The notes under the pieces are model-generated. The model made no database searches. It was not told where the DNA came from and worked only from the letters and a program-made list of their open reading frames with translations. This document shows positions 8,511-17,022 of a stretch of DNA of 64,000 bases, piece by piece; position 1 is the first letter of the stretch; every line of letters starts with the position of its first letter. A program made the position numbers and the translations under genes. Origin of the DNA: Bacillota bacterium (GTDB taxonomy: Bacteria > Bacillota > Clostridia > Christensenellales > SZUA-584); assembly GCA_023415915.1 (NCBI GenBank), contig JAEZIZ010000096.1, positions 1 to 64,000 of the forward strand. The letters are read 5' to 3'.

Positions 8511-9758
8511 TCAGGTATTAAAGAAGTTCGTTCTGAATTCTTCGTACTCTTTCGCTACTCTGTTTTGATTAGCCAGGCATGCCTGCCGTAAGCTTATATA
8601 GTTCTCGACAGCCAGGCCGGCTATTTTTTTATCGAGCACTCCGTTATCGGCCATATTAATAAGCGCAGATATCGCTTGCTGCTGGTTCATTCCGGTCCTG
8701 TATGGCCGTTCCTCCGTTACTGCCGTAAAGACGTCGGCTACAGCCATTATTCTGGAGCCTATAGACAACTTCGAGCCGTCGATACCGAATGGATATCCTT
8801 TCCCGTCCATTCTTTCATGATGCAGGCACGCAATTTCGTTTATGGCTTTAAGCTGATGTATCTGGTCTAAAATCCTGTAAGTATAATAGGTGTGTTTTTC
8901 AATAGCACTTCGCTCTTCAGGAGTCAGCGGGCCGTTTTTCTCCAATACTTCACCCGGTATAGCCAGCTTGCCTATATCATGAAGATAACCCGCTATCTCC
9001 AGTAAAAAACACTCGCGAGCCGACAGATTGCAAAGCTTTCCCAAGTGTTTGGCAGTCACCGCAACGCCGCTTGAATGCGTAGCTGTAAACTCGCTTCTAA
9101 AGTCTATTATCATCGAAAAAAGTTTGGAAATATCCAGAAGCATATCGTCGTTGATATAAATATTTGAAGCTCCAATGCGGTCGGATATAATTCTATTAAT
9201 GGAAGGCAGAGACAGCTCTATCCAAAAAGCGTTGCTGTCTGCGGCTTTAATAAGCGCCTCCACAAACTGCGGATTGAAATATTTCCCGGAATACTTTTTT
9301 ATATGTCCGAGTATTTCGTCTTTGTTGTCTATATCGTCGCCTGTTAATAATACGGCTGTCCTGTCTGCCAGAAAGAGTATATTGCTTTCAACCGGAATTG
9401 ATTTATTATATTCGCTCCACTGAAGATGATGATACCGAATAATCTTTGCCGCTTCTTTTAAAGGCTTAAACGTATTAAGCAGCTTGTACCCTCTTTCCTG
9501 GTGCTCGGCTTGGGAATTATTCTCAAATTCCAGCATGTCTATTCTTTCTTTCAGCGATATCGCGCCAATGTCATGCAAAGCCGCCGCTATTGTCAGCGTT
9601 CTGAGCTTCTCGGATTGTAGCTTGAGTTCTGTGCCAATTCTGTAGGAAATATATGCGGCTCTTTGATGGTGCTTATTCAGCACATTGCTTATTAAATCGA
9701 CTGCTTCGGAAAGTCCAATAACCAAATCGAATAATGATATCTCTATTGCTCTGAACAT
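8511..9758 (-). CDS. Tandem HD-domain phosphohydrolase (HD-GYP-like)
   Basis: A 415-aa cytosolic protein with two HD-type domains. The N-terminal domain has AALHDIGAISLKER and a later RYHHLQW. The C-terminal domain has the complete set GYLHDIGKLAIP, a following His, CLHHERMDGKGYPFG, and RIMAVADVFTAVTEERPYR. The last pattern matches HD-GYP cyclic-di-GMP phosphodiesterases, with GKGYP in place of the bare GYP. No receiver or membrane domain is present. AGAGGA precedes the ATG. It is monocistronic and convergent with the kdu operon. Activity on c-di-GMP is inferred, and the N-terminal copy may be regulatory. Confidence 0.85.
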   Translation of the reverse strand: MFRAIEISLFDLVIGLSEAVDLISNVLNKHHQRAAYISYRIGTELKLQSEKLRTLTIAAALHDIGAISLKERIDMLEFENNSQAEHQERGYKLLNTFKPLKEAAKIIRYHHLQWSEYNKSIPVESNILFLADRTAVLLTGDDIDNKDEILGHIKKYSGKYFNPQFVEALIKAADSNAFWIELSLPSINRIISDRIGASNIYINDDMLLDISKLFSMIIDFRSEFTATHSSGVAVTAKHLGKLCNLSARECFLLEIAGYLHDIGKLAIPGEVLEKNGPLTPEERSAIEKHTYYTYRILDQIHQLKAINEIACLHHERMDGKGYPFGIDGSKLSIGSRIMAVADVFTAVTEERPYRTGMNQQQAISALINMADNGVLDKKIAGLAVENYISLRQACLANQNRVAKEYEEFRTNFFNT

Positions 9759-9891
9759 GATGTCCTCTTTGCTGTATATATTGCTTTATCGAATAAACAA
9801 AATTATTTTAACTTCTTCATACTATTTTCACAACGTTTCTTTTAGCCTGCTGCATTAATTATATCGGGTTATTTGACTATAAAGTTAATAG

Positions 9892-9922
9892 AAAAGGAGC
9901 AGCAATTATACTGCCCCTTTTA
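9892..9922 (-). terminator. Terminator of the lipoprotein unit
   Basis: AAAAGGAGCAG and CTGCCCCTTTT form an 11-bp stem with one mismatch around a 9-base loop. It lies 24 bases past the lipoprotein stop and has A/T flanks on both sides. It may act in both directions. Confidence 0.65.
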
Positions 9923-9946
9923 GTTACCCTATGCTACCTTAAGCTC

Positions 9947-11062
9947 TTACTTTTTTAAGACCTCCAGCGAGACCATGTTCTTGTAGGTCTGCGACTGGTC
10001 TTCCATTATCATTAGCTGTATGTTTCTGTATTCTTTCGAAGACCCTGTGTATATCACGCCATTATCCATATCAATTTTATTATCCATATTATCGATAACA
10101 GGACTGTAGAAATTCAGTAAATCCTCATATTCCGTTGCCGTTCCAAACATTACGCGGATATTCTTACCATCTTCGCTTTCATATACGTTTATAATGTTCG
10201 CGTCGGAAGCCAGCGGCAACACATCCACGGGAAAAGAATCCGGCAGCGGCAGATTTGTTCCTAATGTGCCCATTATACCGCCGAGGCTGTCAGACAAGTC
10301 TTCGCCTTCGTTGTCCTCCTCCTGCTCTTCCTGCTCGCTTTCGTTAATCAGGGATTCTATCTTGGCCATTGCCTGCTGATACTCTTCGCCGCTCTGCTGC
10401 GGATCTCCGGTTAACAGGCCTTTAAAAGTGCTGCCTACATTAAACGCGGGAACGTCCACTTCCACCTTGCCCGATTTAACGGCTATTCTCATAACTATCG
10501 GCGCTGTGCCGGAAGCAGAATCGTTATAGCCTGCGTTCACGTTTTCCCCGGTAACGCTTGGGTTTACTATTCCCGTACCCGTCATCTCCGCTGAGAAAAG
10601 CGCCATCGATTCATATTCGACAAGCGGCACAAGAGGCGGATCATCCTTCTTTAAGCCATAACGGGAATACTCCTCCTTGTCGTAAGGCACGATTTCGAAG
10701 CTGAGATTGTTGGCAAAGGCCTTAACATCAAATCCGCCGCTCACATCGAAAAAGCTGTTTGACAGATTGGAGGCGTCCAATTCGCTGCTTATGTAAGCCG
10801 CGCCGTTATAGACGCCGTATACATCCGTGCCCCCTTCCTTTTCCGCGATAAAGACCAAAGTATGATTCACCGTCAGTTCGTCGGAAGTAACGGGAATTGT
10901 CTGGTCAACTTTCAGCAGCCAGTTACACTCAAGCGGGCTTTCTGTCGCTTTTTGCGGCTCGACGCTTTTAGCGGGAGCATCCGCTTCAGGCGAACAGCCC
11001 GCAAGCAAGCACGCAGATACCAAAAATACCAATAGTACAGTAATAATATAATGTTTTTTCAT
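9947..11062 (-). CDS. Lipoprotein of unknown function
   Basis: A 371-aa exported protein with a signal peptide and lipobox LLAGCS (cleavage before about Cys23), so anchored on the outer face of the membrane. The body is acidic. It has an EQEEDNEGED stretch near residue 245 and a predicted alpha/beta C-terminal region from DANIINVYESEDGKN to the end. I recognise no enzymatic motif. AAGGAC lies six bases before the ATG. A small exported protein is encoded 21 bases upstream and the two are probably co-transcribed. It could be a surface ligand-binding or cell-wall-associated protein, but that is open. Confidence 0.75.
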   Translation of the reverse strand: MKKHYIITVLLVFLVSACLLAGCSPEADAPAKSVEPQKATESPLECNWLLKVDQTIPVTSDELTVNHTLVFIAEKEGGTDVYGVYNGAAYISSELDASNLSNSFFDVSGGFDVKAFANNLSFEIVPYDKEEYSRYGLKKDDPPLVPLVEYESMALFSAEMTGTGIVNPSVTGENVNAGYNDSASGTAPIVMRIAVKSGKVEVDVPAFNVGSTFKGLLTGDPQQSGEEYQQAMAKIESLINESEQEEQEEDNEGEDLSDSLGGIMGTLGTNLPLPDSFPVDVLPLASDANIINVYESEDGKNIRVMFGTATEYEDLLNFYSPVIDNMDNKIDMDNGVIYTGSSKEYRNIQLMIMEDQSQTYKNMVSLEVLKK

Positions 11063-11083
11063 TTTAAGTCCTTTACTTTAAAG

Positions 11084-11290
11084 TCAGCATTTCGTTATTT
11101 TCGATGTTCCGGAGCCTTTTCCGTCGCCCCCTTTATTCCCGCCATTTCCCCCGTCGTTTTCGCCCGACGATTCAGACTCGGCAGCATTCAGCCCCTGTTC
11201 CCCGCACGTTTTGTTTGCCTCCGCAAACTTGCCTATCACTAACAGGCAATATACCAAAGAAAGAAGCGCCGCGGTTTTGGGATTTTTCAT
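11084..11290 (-). CDS. Small exported or membrane protein with Gly/Ser-rich tail
   Basis: This 68-aa protein starts at the ATG at 11290, which has GGAGG eight bases upstream; an ATG five codons further out has no such site. An N-terminal hydrophobic helix (about residues 6-24) is followed by a low-complexity tail made of Glu, Asn, Gly, Lys and Ser, ending KITKC. Two Cys residues flank the tail (about positions 34 and 68). It sits 21 bases upstream of the lipoprotein and shares its strand. No family is recognised. The strong ribosome site and the biased composition argue for a real gene. Confidence 0.6.
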   Translation of the reverse strand: MKNPKTAALLSLVYCLLVIGKFAEANKTCGEQGLNAAESESSGENDGGNGGNKGGDGKGSGTSKITKC

Positions 11291-11550
11291 ACTATCAACC
11301 TCCATTTTTATAATAGTTATATACCCCGCTGAACAACTGATTTAACATAGCTTTTTATTCGTCTTTAAATTTTAAATTGTCTAATAACGCGGGTATTCGT
11401 ATTCATCAGACATTTGTTAAAAGCTTATCTTTAATTGATATTATCATTAAGAAATGCGCAATTCTTTTTAAACGGCTCATAATATGTTTTAAAAAATATC
11501 ATTTTGCCGCACAAAAATTGAAGCTGATGAACTAAAATGTAATTTCATTA

Positions 11551-12405
11551 TCACTTTGTATTTATTTTTTTATACTCAGAGGGCGACATATTCAAATGAC
11601 GTTTAAATACGGTGGAAAAGTGTCCGGAGTTTACAAAACCGCATAATCTGGCGACTTCCTCAATAGAGTGCTCATTTTTAAGCAAAAGTTCTTTTGATTT
11701 TTCAATGCGTATACTCGTTAAATACTGATAAGGCGTTTGCCCCGTACATTCCTTGAATACCCGTTTAAAATGGCAATGGCTCAAATATATCAAGCTGCAG
11801 ATATCGTTAATGCTGATATTGGCATTATAATAATTCTCCATGTACTCTATAGCCGCGCTGATGTATTTATTATCCCTGGCAGGTACTGTTGACTTATTAT
11901 TCAGATCCCGTATCAGCTGAAAAACGATCTGCGTACAAATACTCTCTACCATCAGGGGATAAGACCCCCCATAGTTCATCATCTCCCGCTGAAAATTGCC
12001 GACCAAATCCAGCAGCTGTGTACCGTACACGCCGTGATTCTTTTTAAACTCAAAAGCATTTCCACCAGCCGCTTCCGATGCTATTTTAACAAAGAAATCC
12101 TTTTGTACTGCGATATGCAGGTACTTTCCGTACTTCCTGTTATCGCCCGGTACGCCGTACACCTCTTGCCACGGCTGTATTACCAATAAGCCGCCTTTTT
12201 TAAATTTGTACTCGCGGCCGTTTATTCTGATTGTGGGAGATTCAGAAAAAAACAGGAGAAAATGAAAATCATCGACACAGATTACTTTTCCAAGCGCATA
12301 TTCTTCAGGTTCAAAAATAGCCATGTACCTGCAAATATGAGATTTGGTCCTTAGGTACATGTCTTTTGGTATGGCTTCGACAAAGTAGCTGAAATTCTGA
12401 TTCAC
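11551..12405 (-). CDS. AraC-family transcriptional regulator
   Basis: A 284-aa regulator. Residues 1-170 form a cupin-like sensing domain (INGREYKFKKGGLLVIQPWQEVYG). The C-terminal 100 residues carry the double helix-turn-helix: ISINDICSLIYLSHCHFKRVF, then SIEEVARLCGFVNSGHFSTVF and MSPSEYK. The start is a GTG with GGGA upstream. It follows the molybdenum hydroxylase genes on the same strand after a gap of about 208 bases, so it may control them. The inducer is unknown. The gap itself holds AT-rich sequence (TATATTATATTATG) that could carry its promoter, but nothing else I can name. Confidence 0.87.
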   Translation of the reverse strand: MNQNFSYFVEAIPKDMYLRTKSHICRYMAIFEPEEYALGKVICVDDFHFLLFFSESPTIRINGREYKFKKGGLLVIQPWQEVYGVPGDNRKYGKYLHIAVQKDFFVKIASEAAGGNAFEFKKNHGVYGTQLLDLVGNFQREMMNYGGSYPLMVESICTQIVFQLIRDLNNKSTVPARDNKYISAAIEYMENYYNANISINDICSLIYLSHCHFKRVFKECTGQTPYQYLTSIRIEKSKELLLKNEHSIEEVARLCGFVNSGHFSTVFKRHLNMSPSEYKKINTK

Positions 12406-12613
12406 GATGATTCCCTGATGCTTAATGATTATTATTGCTTAGTTACATAATATAATATATATCATCATTACTCCGTACGCAACCAAATGTAAAGCCTTAT
12501 TGAATCGGCGCAGTACCCGTTGCTTTTTTCAAAGAACGCTTAACTCTTCGGGGAGTATGCCTAACGGCATGTTGAGACGGTGTGTTTTGTCTCTTTCAGC
12601 TATAAACATTTTG

Positions 12614-13081
12614 TTATGTTTGTTTTATAACTTTGCCGATAGCGTCCTTTATAGACTGATACCCCGTACAACGGCAGATATTTGATTGAAGCCATGATTC
12701 AATCGTATAATCGTCAGGCTGGGGATGTATTTGTAAAAGGGCATGGCAAACCATTATGAATCCGGGCGTGCAGTATCCGCATTGAAACGCGGCTTGCTCG
12801 ACGAACGCTTTTTGTACAGGCGTATTGACCAAACCCTCAATAGTCGTTATTTTATGGCCTATCCCTTCAACAGCGAGCATAATACACGATTTTATCGGCC
12901 ATCCGTCTACCAATACTGTGCAAGCTCCGCAGTCGCCGTTTTCACATCCCGGTTTAGTACCTGTTAAACCAATCTTGTTCCTCAGAACTTCCAATAAAAC
13001 ATCGGAGGGCCTTACCACAACTTCATAAAGGTGGTTGTTGATATCCAGCGTAATATTGCTTTTACCTGCAAAGTGCAACAT
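12614..13081 (-). CDS. Molybdenum hydroxylase, 2Fe-2S subunit
   Basis: The small iron-sulfur subunit of a xanthine-dehydrogenase-family enzyme, 155 aa. The plant-ferredoxin-type cluster motif CENGDCGACTVLVDG lies near residues 45-59, with the fourth Cys in KSCIMLAV. The second cluster is in the C-terminal helical domain: CGYCTPGFIM near 100 and SNICRCTGYQSI near 135. It passes electrons from the molybdenum site to FAD. It is last in the three-gene operon, 11 bases after the FAD subunit. Confidence 0.93.
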   Translation of the reverse strand: MLHFAGKSNITLDINNHLYEVVVRPSDVLLEVLRNKIGLTGTKPGCENGDCGACTVLVDGWPIKSCIMLAVEGIGHKITTIEGLVNTPVQKAFVEQAAFQCGYCTPGFIMVCHALLQIHPQPDDYTIESWLQSNICRCTGYQSIKDAIGKVIKQT

Positions 13082-13092
13082 CTTTTCTCCCC

Positions 13093-13899
13093 TCAGGTGC
13101 TAAGTATGTTTAACACTAAATCCCGCAAAATAAACTCACGATATTCCGAACTGCCTTCCGTGTCATTCAAAACAGCCGACGGAAATCGTTGAATATATCG
13201 GTCGGCTATTTCTTCCTTAGAAGTGCTATAATCCAAACCATCAACTATGAACGGAAACCCGCATACTCCGCTGAATGCCATTTTTATTAAACCTTGGTGG
13301 CTTAGCGCAGAAACCGAAATCAATGGATACCCGATCTTTTCAGCCGAAACCTTTTTTATATGCCAATACTTATTATTAAGAAATTCCTTATCAATCGCTA
13401 TGCTGACAAGAAGTTCTCCTTCCTTAAGACGTTTTCCGTTGTTAAAAGCATCTACGGCCTTTGAACTGTATAATTCGTTCGGCCCCGCTATGGCAACTTC
13501 AGCGTTCGAAAGGAATAAAGGCAGCAGGCTTTCCCGGTAAATAATTGTTCCGCAAATATTGCCGCCGATTGTTATCTTATCCTGTACGGTATGATCCGCT
13601 ATTCTGCCGCAAGCCTCGCCTAACAGAGGAAACAGGTTTGATACTTTTATAGCACTTAATGTAATCCCGGCGCCGATAACAAGCTTATTATCATCCATGC
13701 CGAAAACAGAGCATTCGGGAATACCTTTAATATCTATTACAACATCAGGGGAAATGCTGTTTAAGCGCGACATTGTAATTATTTCGGTGCCGCCGCCGTA
13801 ATAAAACGGCTTAAGTCCGGCCTTTTGGGCGTCGGAAAATATTGTTACTGCTTCTTTAAGCGAATCAGGTTTATAGTATTCGAAATTAAAAGGTATCAC
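13093..13899 (-). CDS. Molybdenum hydroxylase, FAD-binding subunit
   Basis: The medium subunit (268 aa) binds FAD through FYYGGGTEIITM near residue 33 and the TIGGNICGTI loop near 112, both typical of the CO-dehydrogenase/xanthine-dehydrogenase flavoprotein family. The start is a GTG that overlaps the stop of the upstream large subunit by four bases (GTGA), with GGAGG upstream, so translation is coupled. It carries electrons to NAD or another acceptor. Confidence 0.9.
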   Translation of the reverse strand: MIPFNFEYYKPDSLKEAVTIFSDAQKAGLKPFYYGGGTEIITMSRLNSISPDVVIDIKGIPECSVFGMDDNKLVIGAGITLSAIKVSNLFPLLGEACGRIADHTVQDKITIGGNICGTIIYRESLLPLFLSNAEVAIAGPNELYSSKAVDAFNNGKRLKEGELLVSIAIDKEFLNNKYWHIKKVSAEKIGYPLISVSALSHQGLIKMAFSGVCGFPFIVDGLDYSTSKEEIADRYIQRFPSAVLNDTEGSSEYREFILRDLVLNILST

Positions 13900-16223
13900 T
13901 TGTTAGCCTCCTTTGATAGTTTCCATACAGTTTCAAAAGTTACAGGCAGGCTGTCAAATTCGGATCCGGTAGTTTGCGACAACGCATTTGCAATACAAGG
14001 CCCCATACCTAAGACCCCATGTTCTCCGATTCCTCTAAGCCCATAAGGCCCTTGAGGGTTGGGAGTCTCTATAAAATGAACAACATATTCCGGAACCTCT
14101 CCGTAATGTATAACTTTATACGTTCTCAGGCTGGTGTTTTCAAGCTTTCCGTTCTGGTCATACCGGTTATATTCGCGCGTCGCAAGGCTAAGGCCGATGT
14201 TCATGCTTCCGATAACCTGCTCTGCTGCTGTAACAGGATTTATTACTTTTCCTGCGTCAATAACCGTTATTGCCCGGAGCAATCTGTATGAATGTTCTTT
14301 TTTATCGTATTCTATTTCCACCCCCTGCGCTCCCGGTGTCCAATACGGCCCAGGCTTCCCTTTACCGGTTTCCGCGTCAAGCTTTGTAAGGTGAGTCATA
14401 ACGTAACTGCCGCGTCCTATTACCTGGCCGCCGACTGAATTGCCATTGGAATATTCAACTCCAAAAGCCAAGTCTTTAAAAGGAAGATATTGTGAAGGGT
14501 CGGATTTTAAATAAATACGTTCTTCTCCATGTTCTACGGCCGATTCCTCGCATCTCATAGAAATGGAAGCGATTTTTTTCATTTGATTTATAACATCGTC
14601 GACAGCGGCCAGTACCGCCTTGCCTAACATAAACGTAGACATACTTGCTACGGTTTTCCAATGTTCCGGGGATATGCGGGTGTTGACCTCAGCATTAATA
14701 TGTATCTTGTTAACGTCTATTTTAAGCGCTTCAGCCAGAATTTGCGGAATTACCGTATGCATTCCGGGACCGCATTCAACAACGCTGCAATTTAAGTTGA
14801 CGCTTCCGTCGGGGCAAAACATAACGACCGCTCCGGCTGACGCATCGGTAGGTGAACTGGACGTCTTTAAAAAGAGAGAAACGCCCTTTGCGCGTACTTT
14901 GCCGTTTCCAATGTCGGTATAATACCCTTCATTCCATTTCATAATCTCCTGCAGCTTATCGACGCAGCTCTGCGGGTTTCCGGTATTGGACAGTGTTATT
15001 CTTTCTTGGGTCGGGGATGTATCTCCAGCTTTAATAAGGTTGATTTTCCTTAGCAAAAGAGGATCCATGCCCAATTTGCCGGCCAGTTTTTCTATTATCC
15101 GTTCAATGCAGAAGGTTGAAACCTCATGCCCGAAGCCTCTGAATGAAGTGGCATAAACGTGGTTAGTATATACACAAAGTGAATCACATTGTATATTTTC
15201 TATATTGTAAAGGCCGGAACAGCTTGCTGCCGCCGCCAGCGCCATTCTTGGGCCGGTATCGGCATAGGCGCCGCAATCAATCAGATATGTTACTTCGATA
15301 GCTTTAATTCTGCCCGCCGAATCCGCGCCTAACTTGATTCTCATATCCGCTCCAATTTTACATGCGGTTGCAAAATTCTCCTCTCTGGTCAGAGACAGCC
15401 TAACCATGCGCCCGCCTACGGCCTTTGACGCCAGGTATGCGATTAATTCAATATGCGGATTGACTTTGCCGCCGAAAGCGCCGCCGACTAAAGGAGTATG
15501 GATTATTACCTGCCCTTCCGATATCTTTAAATAATGAGCAACGAGTTTCCTTATGGCATGAGGGCCTTGGGAAGAAGTATAAATGTTCAAAGTTCCATCG
15601 GATAGTATCTCTACGCGCGCGTTTCGCGTTTCCATATAAACGTGATTTGCTTGAGGCAGAAAGTAATTTGCTTCGATAACAACAGCGCTTTCAGACCAGC
15701 CTTTTTGCATATCGCCTTTTCTTATTTTTACGCGGTTGACTATATTCGTCCCTTTCTCTGGGCGTATTTCCTCAATGATGGTTTCGTAATTAGATAAATC
15801 TTCGTGTATTAACGGAGCCCCGGCAAGAACCGCTTCGGATGCGCTGTTAATTAAAGGCAGGGGCTTATACTTAACGATTATTTTTTGTGCAGCCTGCGCT
15901 GCCTGCCATTCCTCGTCGGCAACTACAACCGCTATCGGTTCTCCGTAATACCTTGTTCTTCTATCAGCCAAAACAGGCATGTCTCTAATCAACGACCCCA
16001 TAAGAATTTTCTCATCTTCTCCTGTAACAATCGCATGTACGCCAGGCGATTTTAACGCCTCAGAAACATCGATTGTTTCTATAACGGAGTGTGCTTCAGT
16101 ACTGGTAAGCAGCCTTGCGTGAAGCATGGACGAAGAGTATATATCATCATTGTACTTTGCCGATCCGGTTACCTTATTCCATGCGTCCTTTCTTATTGTT
16201 TCACTGCCGACATTTTGAACCAT
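13896..16223 (-). CDS. Molybdenum hydroxylase, molybdopterin-binding subunit
   Basis: The catalytic subunit (775 aa) of a xanthine-dehydrogenase-family hydroxylase. Visible family motifs are VGGAFGGK (about 240-250), ATSFRGFGHE near 355, and GLRGIGEHGVLGMGP near 745, whose Glu is the general base. The substrate is not fixed by these motifs: purines, nicotinate and aromatic aldehydes are all possible. Family members need a molybdopterin cofactor, and no cofactor synthesis or maturation gene is in this window. The ATG has only a weak AGGT upstream. The promoter should lie in 16224-16383, which also contains the palindrome TAATCGATTA (16328-16337). Confidence 0.92.
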   Translation of the reverse strand: MVQNVGSETIRKDAWNKVTGSAKYNDDIYSSSMLHARLLTSTEAHSVIETIDVSEALKSPGVHAIVTGEDEKILMGSLIRDMPVLADRRTRYYGEPIAVVVADEEWQAAQAAQKIIVKYKPLPLINSASEAVLAGAPLIHEDLSNYETIIEEIRPEKGTNIVNRVKIRKGDMQKGWSESAVVIEANYFLPQANHVYMETRNARVEILSDGTLNIYTSSQGPHAIRKLVAHYLKISEGQVIIHTPLVGGAFGGKVNPHIELIAYLASKAVGGRMVRLSLTREENFATACKIGADMRIKLGADSAGRIKAIEVTYLIDCGAYADTGPRMALAAAASCSGLYNIENIQCDSLCVYTNHVYATSFRGFGHEVSTFCIERIIEKLAGKLGMDPLLLRKINLIKAGDTSPTQERITLSNTGNPQSCVDKLQEIMKWNEGYYTDIGNGKVRAKGVSLFLKTSSSPTDASAGAVVMFCPDGSVNLNCSVVECGPGMHTVIPQILAEALKIDVNKIHINAEVNTRISPEHWKTVASMSTFMLGKAVLAAVDDVINQMKKIASISMRCEESAVEHGEERIYLKSDPSQYLPFKDLAFGVEYSNGNSVGGQVIGRGSYVMTHLTKLDAETGKGKPGPYWTPGAQGVEIEYDKKEHSYRLLRAITVIDAGKVINPVTAAEQVIGSMNIGLSLATREYNRYDQNGKLENTSLRTYKVIHYGEVPEYVVHFIETPNPQGPYGLRGIGEHGVLGMGPCIANALSQTTGSEFDSLPVTFETVWKLSKEANK

Positions 16224-16383
16224 TCTAAAATACCTGTTGAATTTATTTACTGGTTTTATGCTTTCTGATATTTCCCTTTTTATTCAATAACGAATCACAC
16301 TTAAAATGTTTTAAAGGTTAAAATGAATAATCGATTACTTGCATCATGATAATAAGAAATAAAAACCAGTGTTGAGAAATGTA

Positions 16384-16968
16384 ATGTCCGAAAATATAAC
16401 GCCGCCAAAAATCAGCTTATGGCCGGAAGATAAGGCGCCGGAAGGCGTTAATGGATGTACTCGCTGCGAGCTATGCAAACATAAATCACGAATAATCTGG
16501 GGAGAAGGCAATCCGCAGGCTAAAGTTATCATAGTACTTGATAATCCGGGGCGCAGAGAAGATAAAGAAGGTACACCATTTGTATGCGGAGCAAGAGAAA
16601 CCATTCAAGCAGCTGCGTTCGCCGCAGGTTTTGATCAAAACGATTTATATGTGACATACATATTAAAATGCCGGCCAAAAAGGGCGTACAATAAAGAAGT
16701 TTCGCGCAATATATGCATAGAGTATTTGGAACAGCAGCTGAACGCTTACAATTACATTGCGGCCTTTTGCCTGGGGGATGTTGCCGTAAAATCGTTCTTC
16801 AACGACCAGGAGCGGAATGTAAAAAACACAAGAGGATCTTGGAATATAGTTCGGGGTATGCCTACGTACGTAAGTTACCATCCGCTTGCGGTAAGGCGAA
16901 GGCCTAACTTATATGCCAACTTTATTAAAGACTGGGAAGCAGTAAAAAGCCGGGTTGATTCGGGTTGA
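16384..16968 (+). CDS. Uracil-DNA glycosylase family protein (family 4-like)
   Basis: A 194-aa protein of the Fe-S uracil-DNA glycosylase superfamily. The N-terminal cluster region has CTRCELC near residue 20, followed by WGEGNPQAKVIIV. Motif A is LDNPGRREDKEGTPF rather than the usual GEAPG form. YVTYILKCRP near 90 and the C-terminal SYHPLAVRRRP correspond to family motifs, with the His conserved. It would remove uracil or other damaged bases from DNA. The altered motif A may change specificity. I chose the ATG at 16384; a GTG 15 bases upstream is also possible. It is monocistronic and convergent with deoR. Confidence 0.8.
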   Translation: MSENITPPKISLWPEDKAPEGVNGCTRCELCKHKSRIIWGEGNPQAKVIIVLDNPGRREDKEGTPFVCGARETIQAAAFAAGFDQNDLYVTYILKCRPKRAYNKEVSRNICIEYLEQQLNAYNYIAAFCLGDVAVKSFFNDQERNVKNTRGSWNIVRGMPTYVSYHPLAVRRRPNLYANFIKDWEAVKSRVDSG

Positions 16969-16978
16969 TGATAATATG

Positions 16979-17016
16979 AAAACAACTATATACCTTGCTT
17001 GCTTAGCGTTGTTTTT
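16979..17016. terminator. Shared terminator between the glycosylase gene and the deoR operon
   Basis: AAAACAAC (16979-16986) pairs with GTTGTTTT (17008-17015), with a T tract following on the plus strand and A residues on the other side. It lies between convergent genes and is likely bidirectional. Confidence 0.6.
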
Positions 17017-17022
17017 ACTCTT

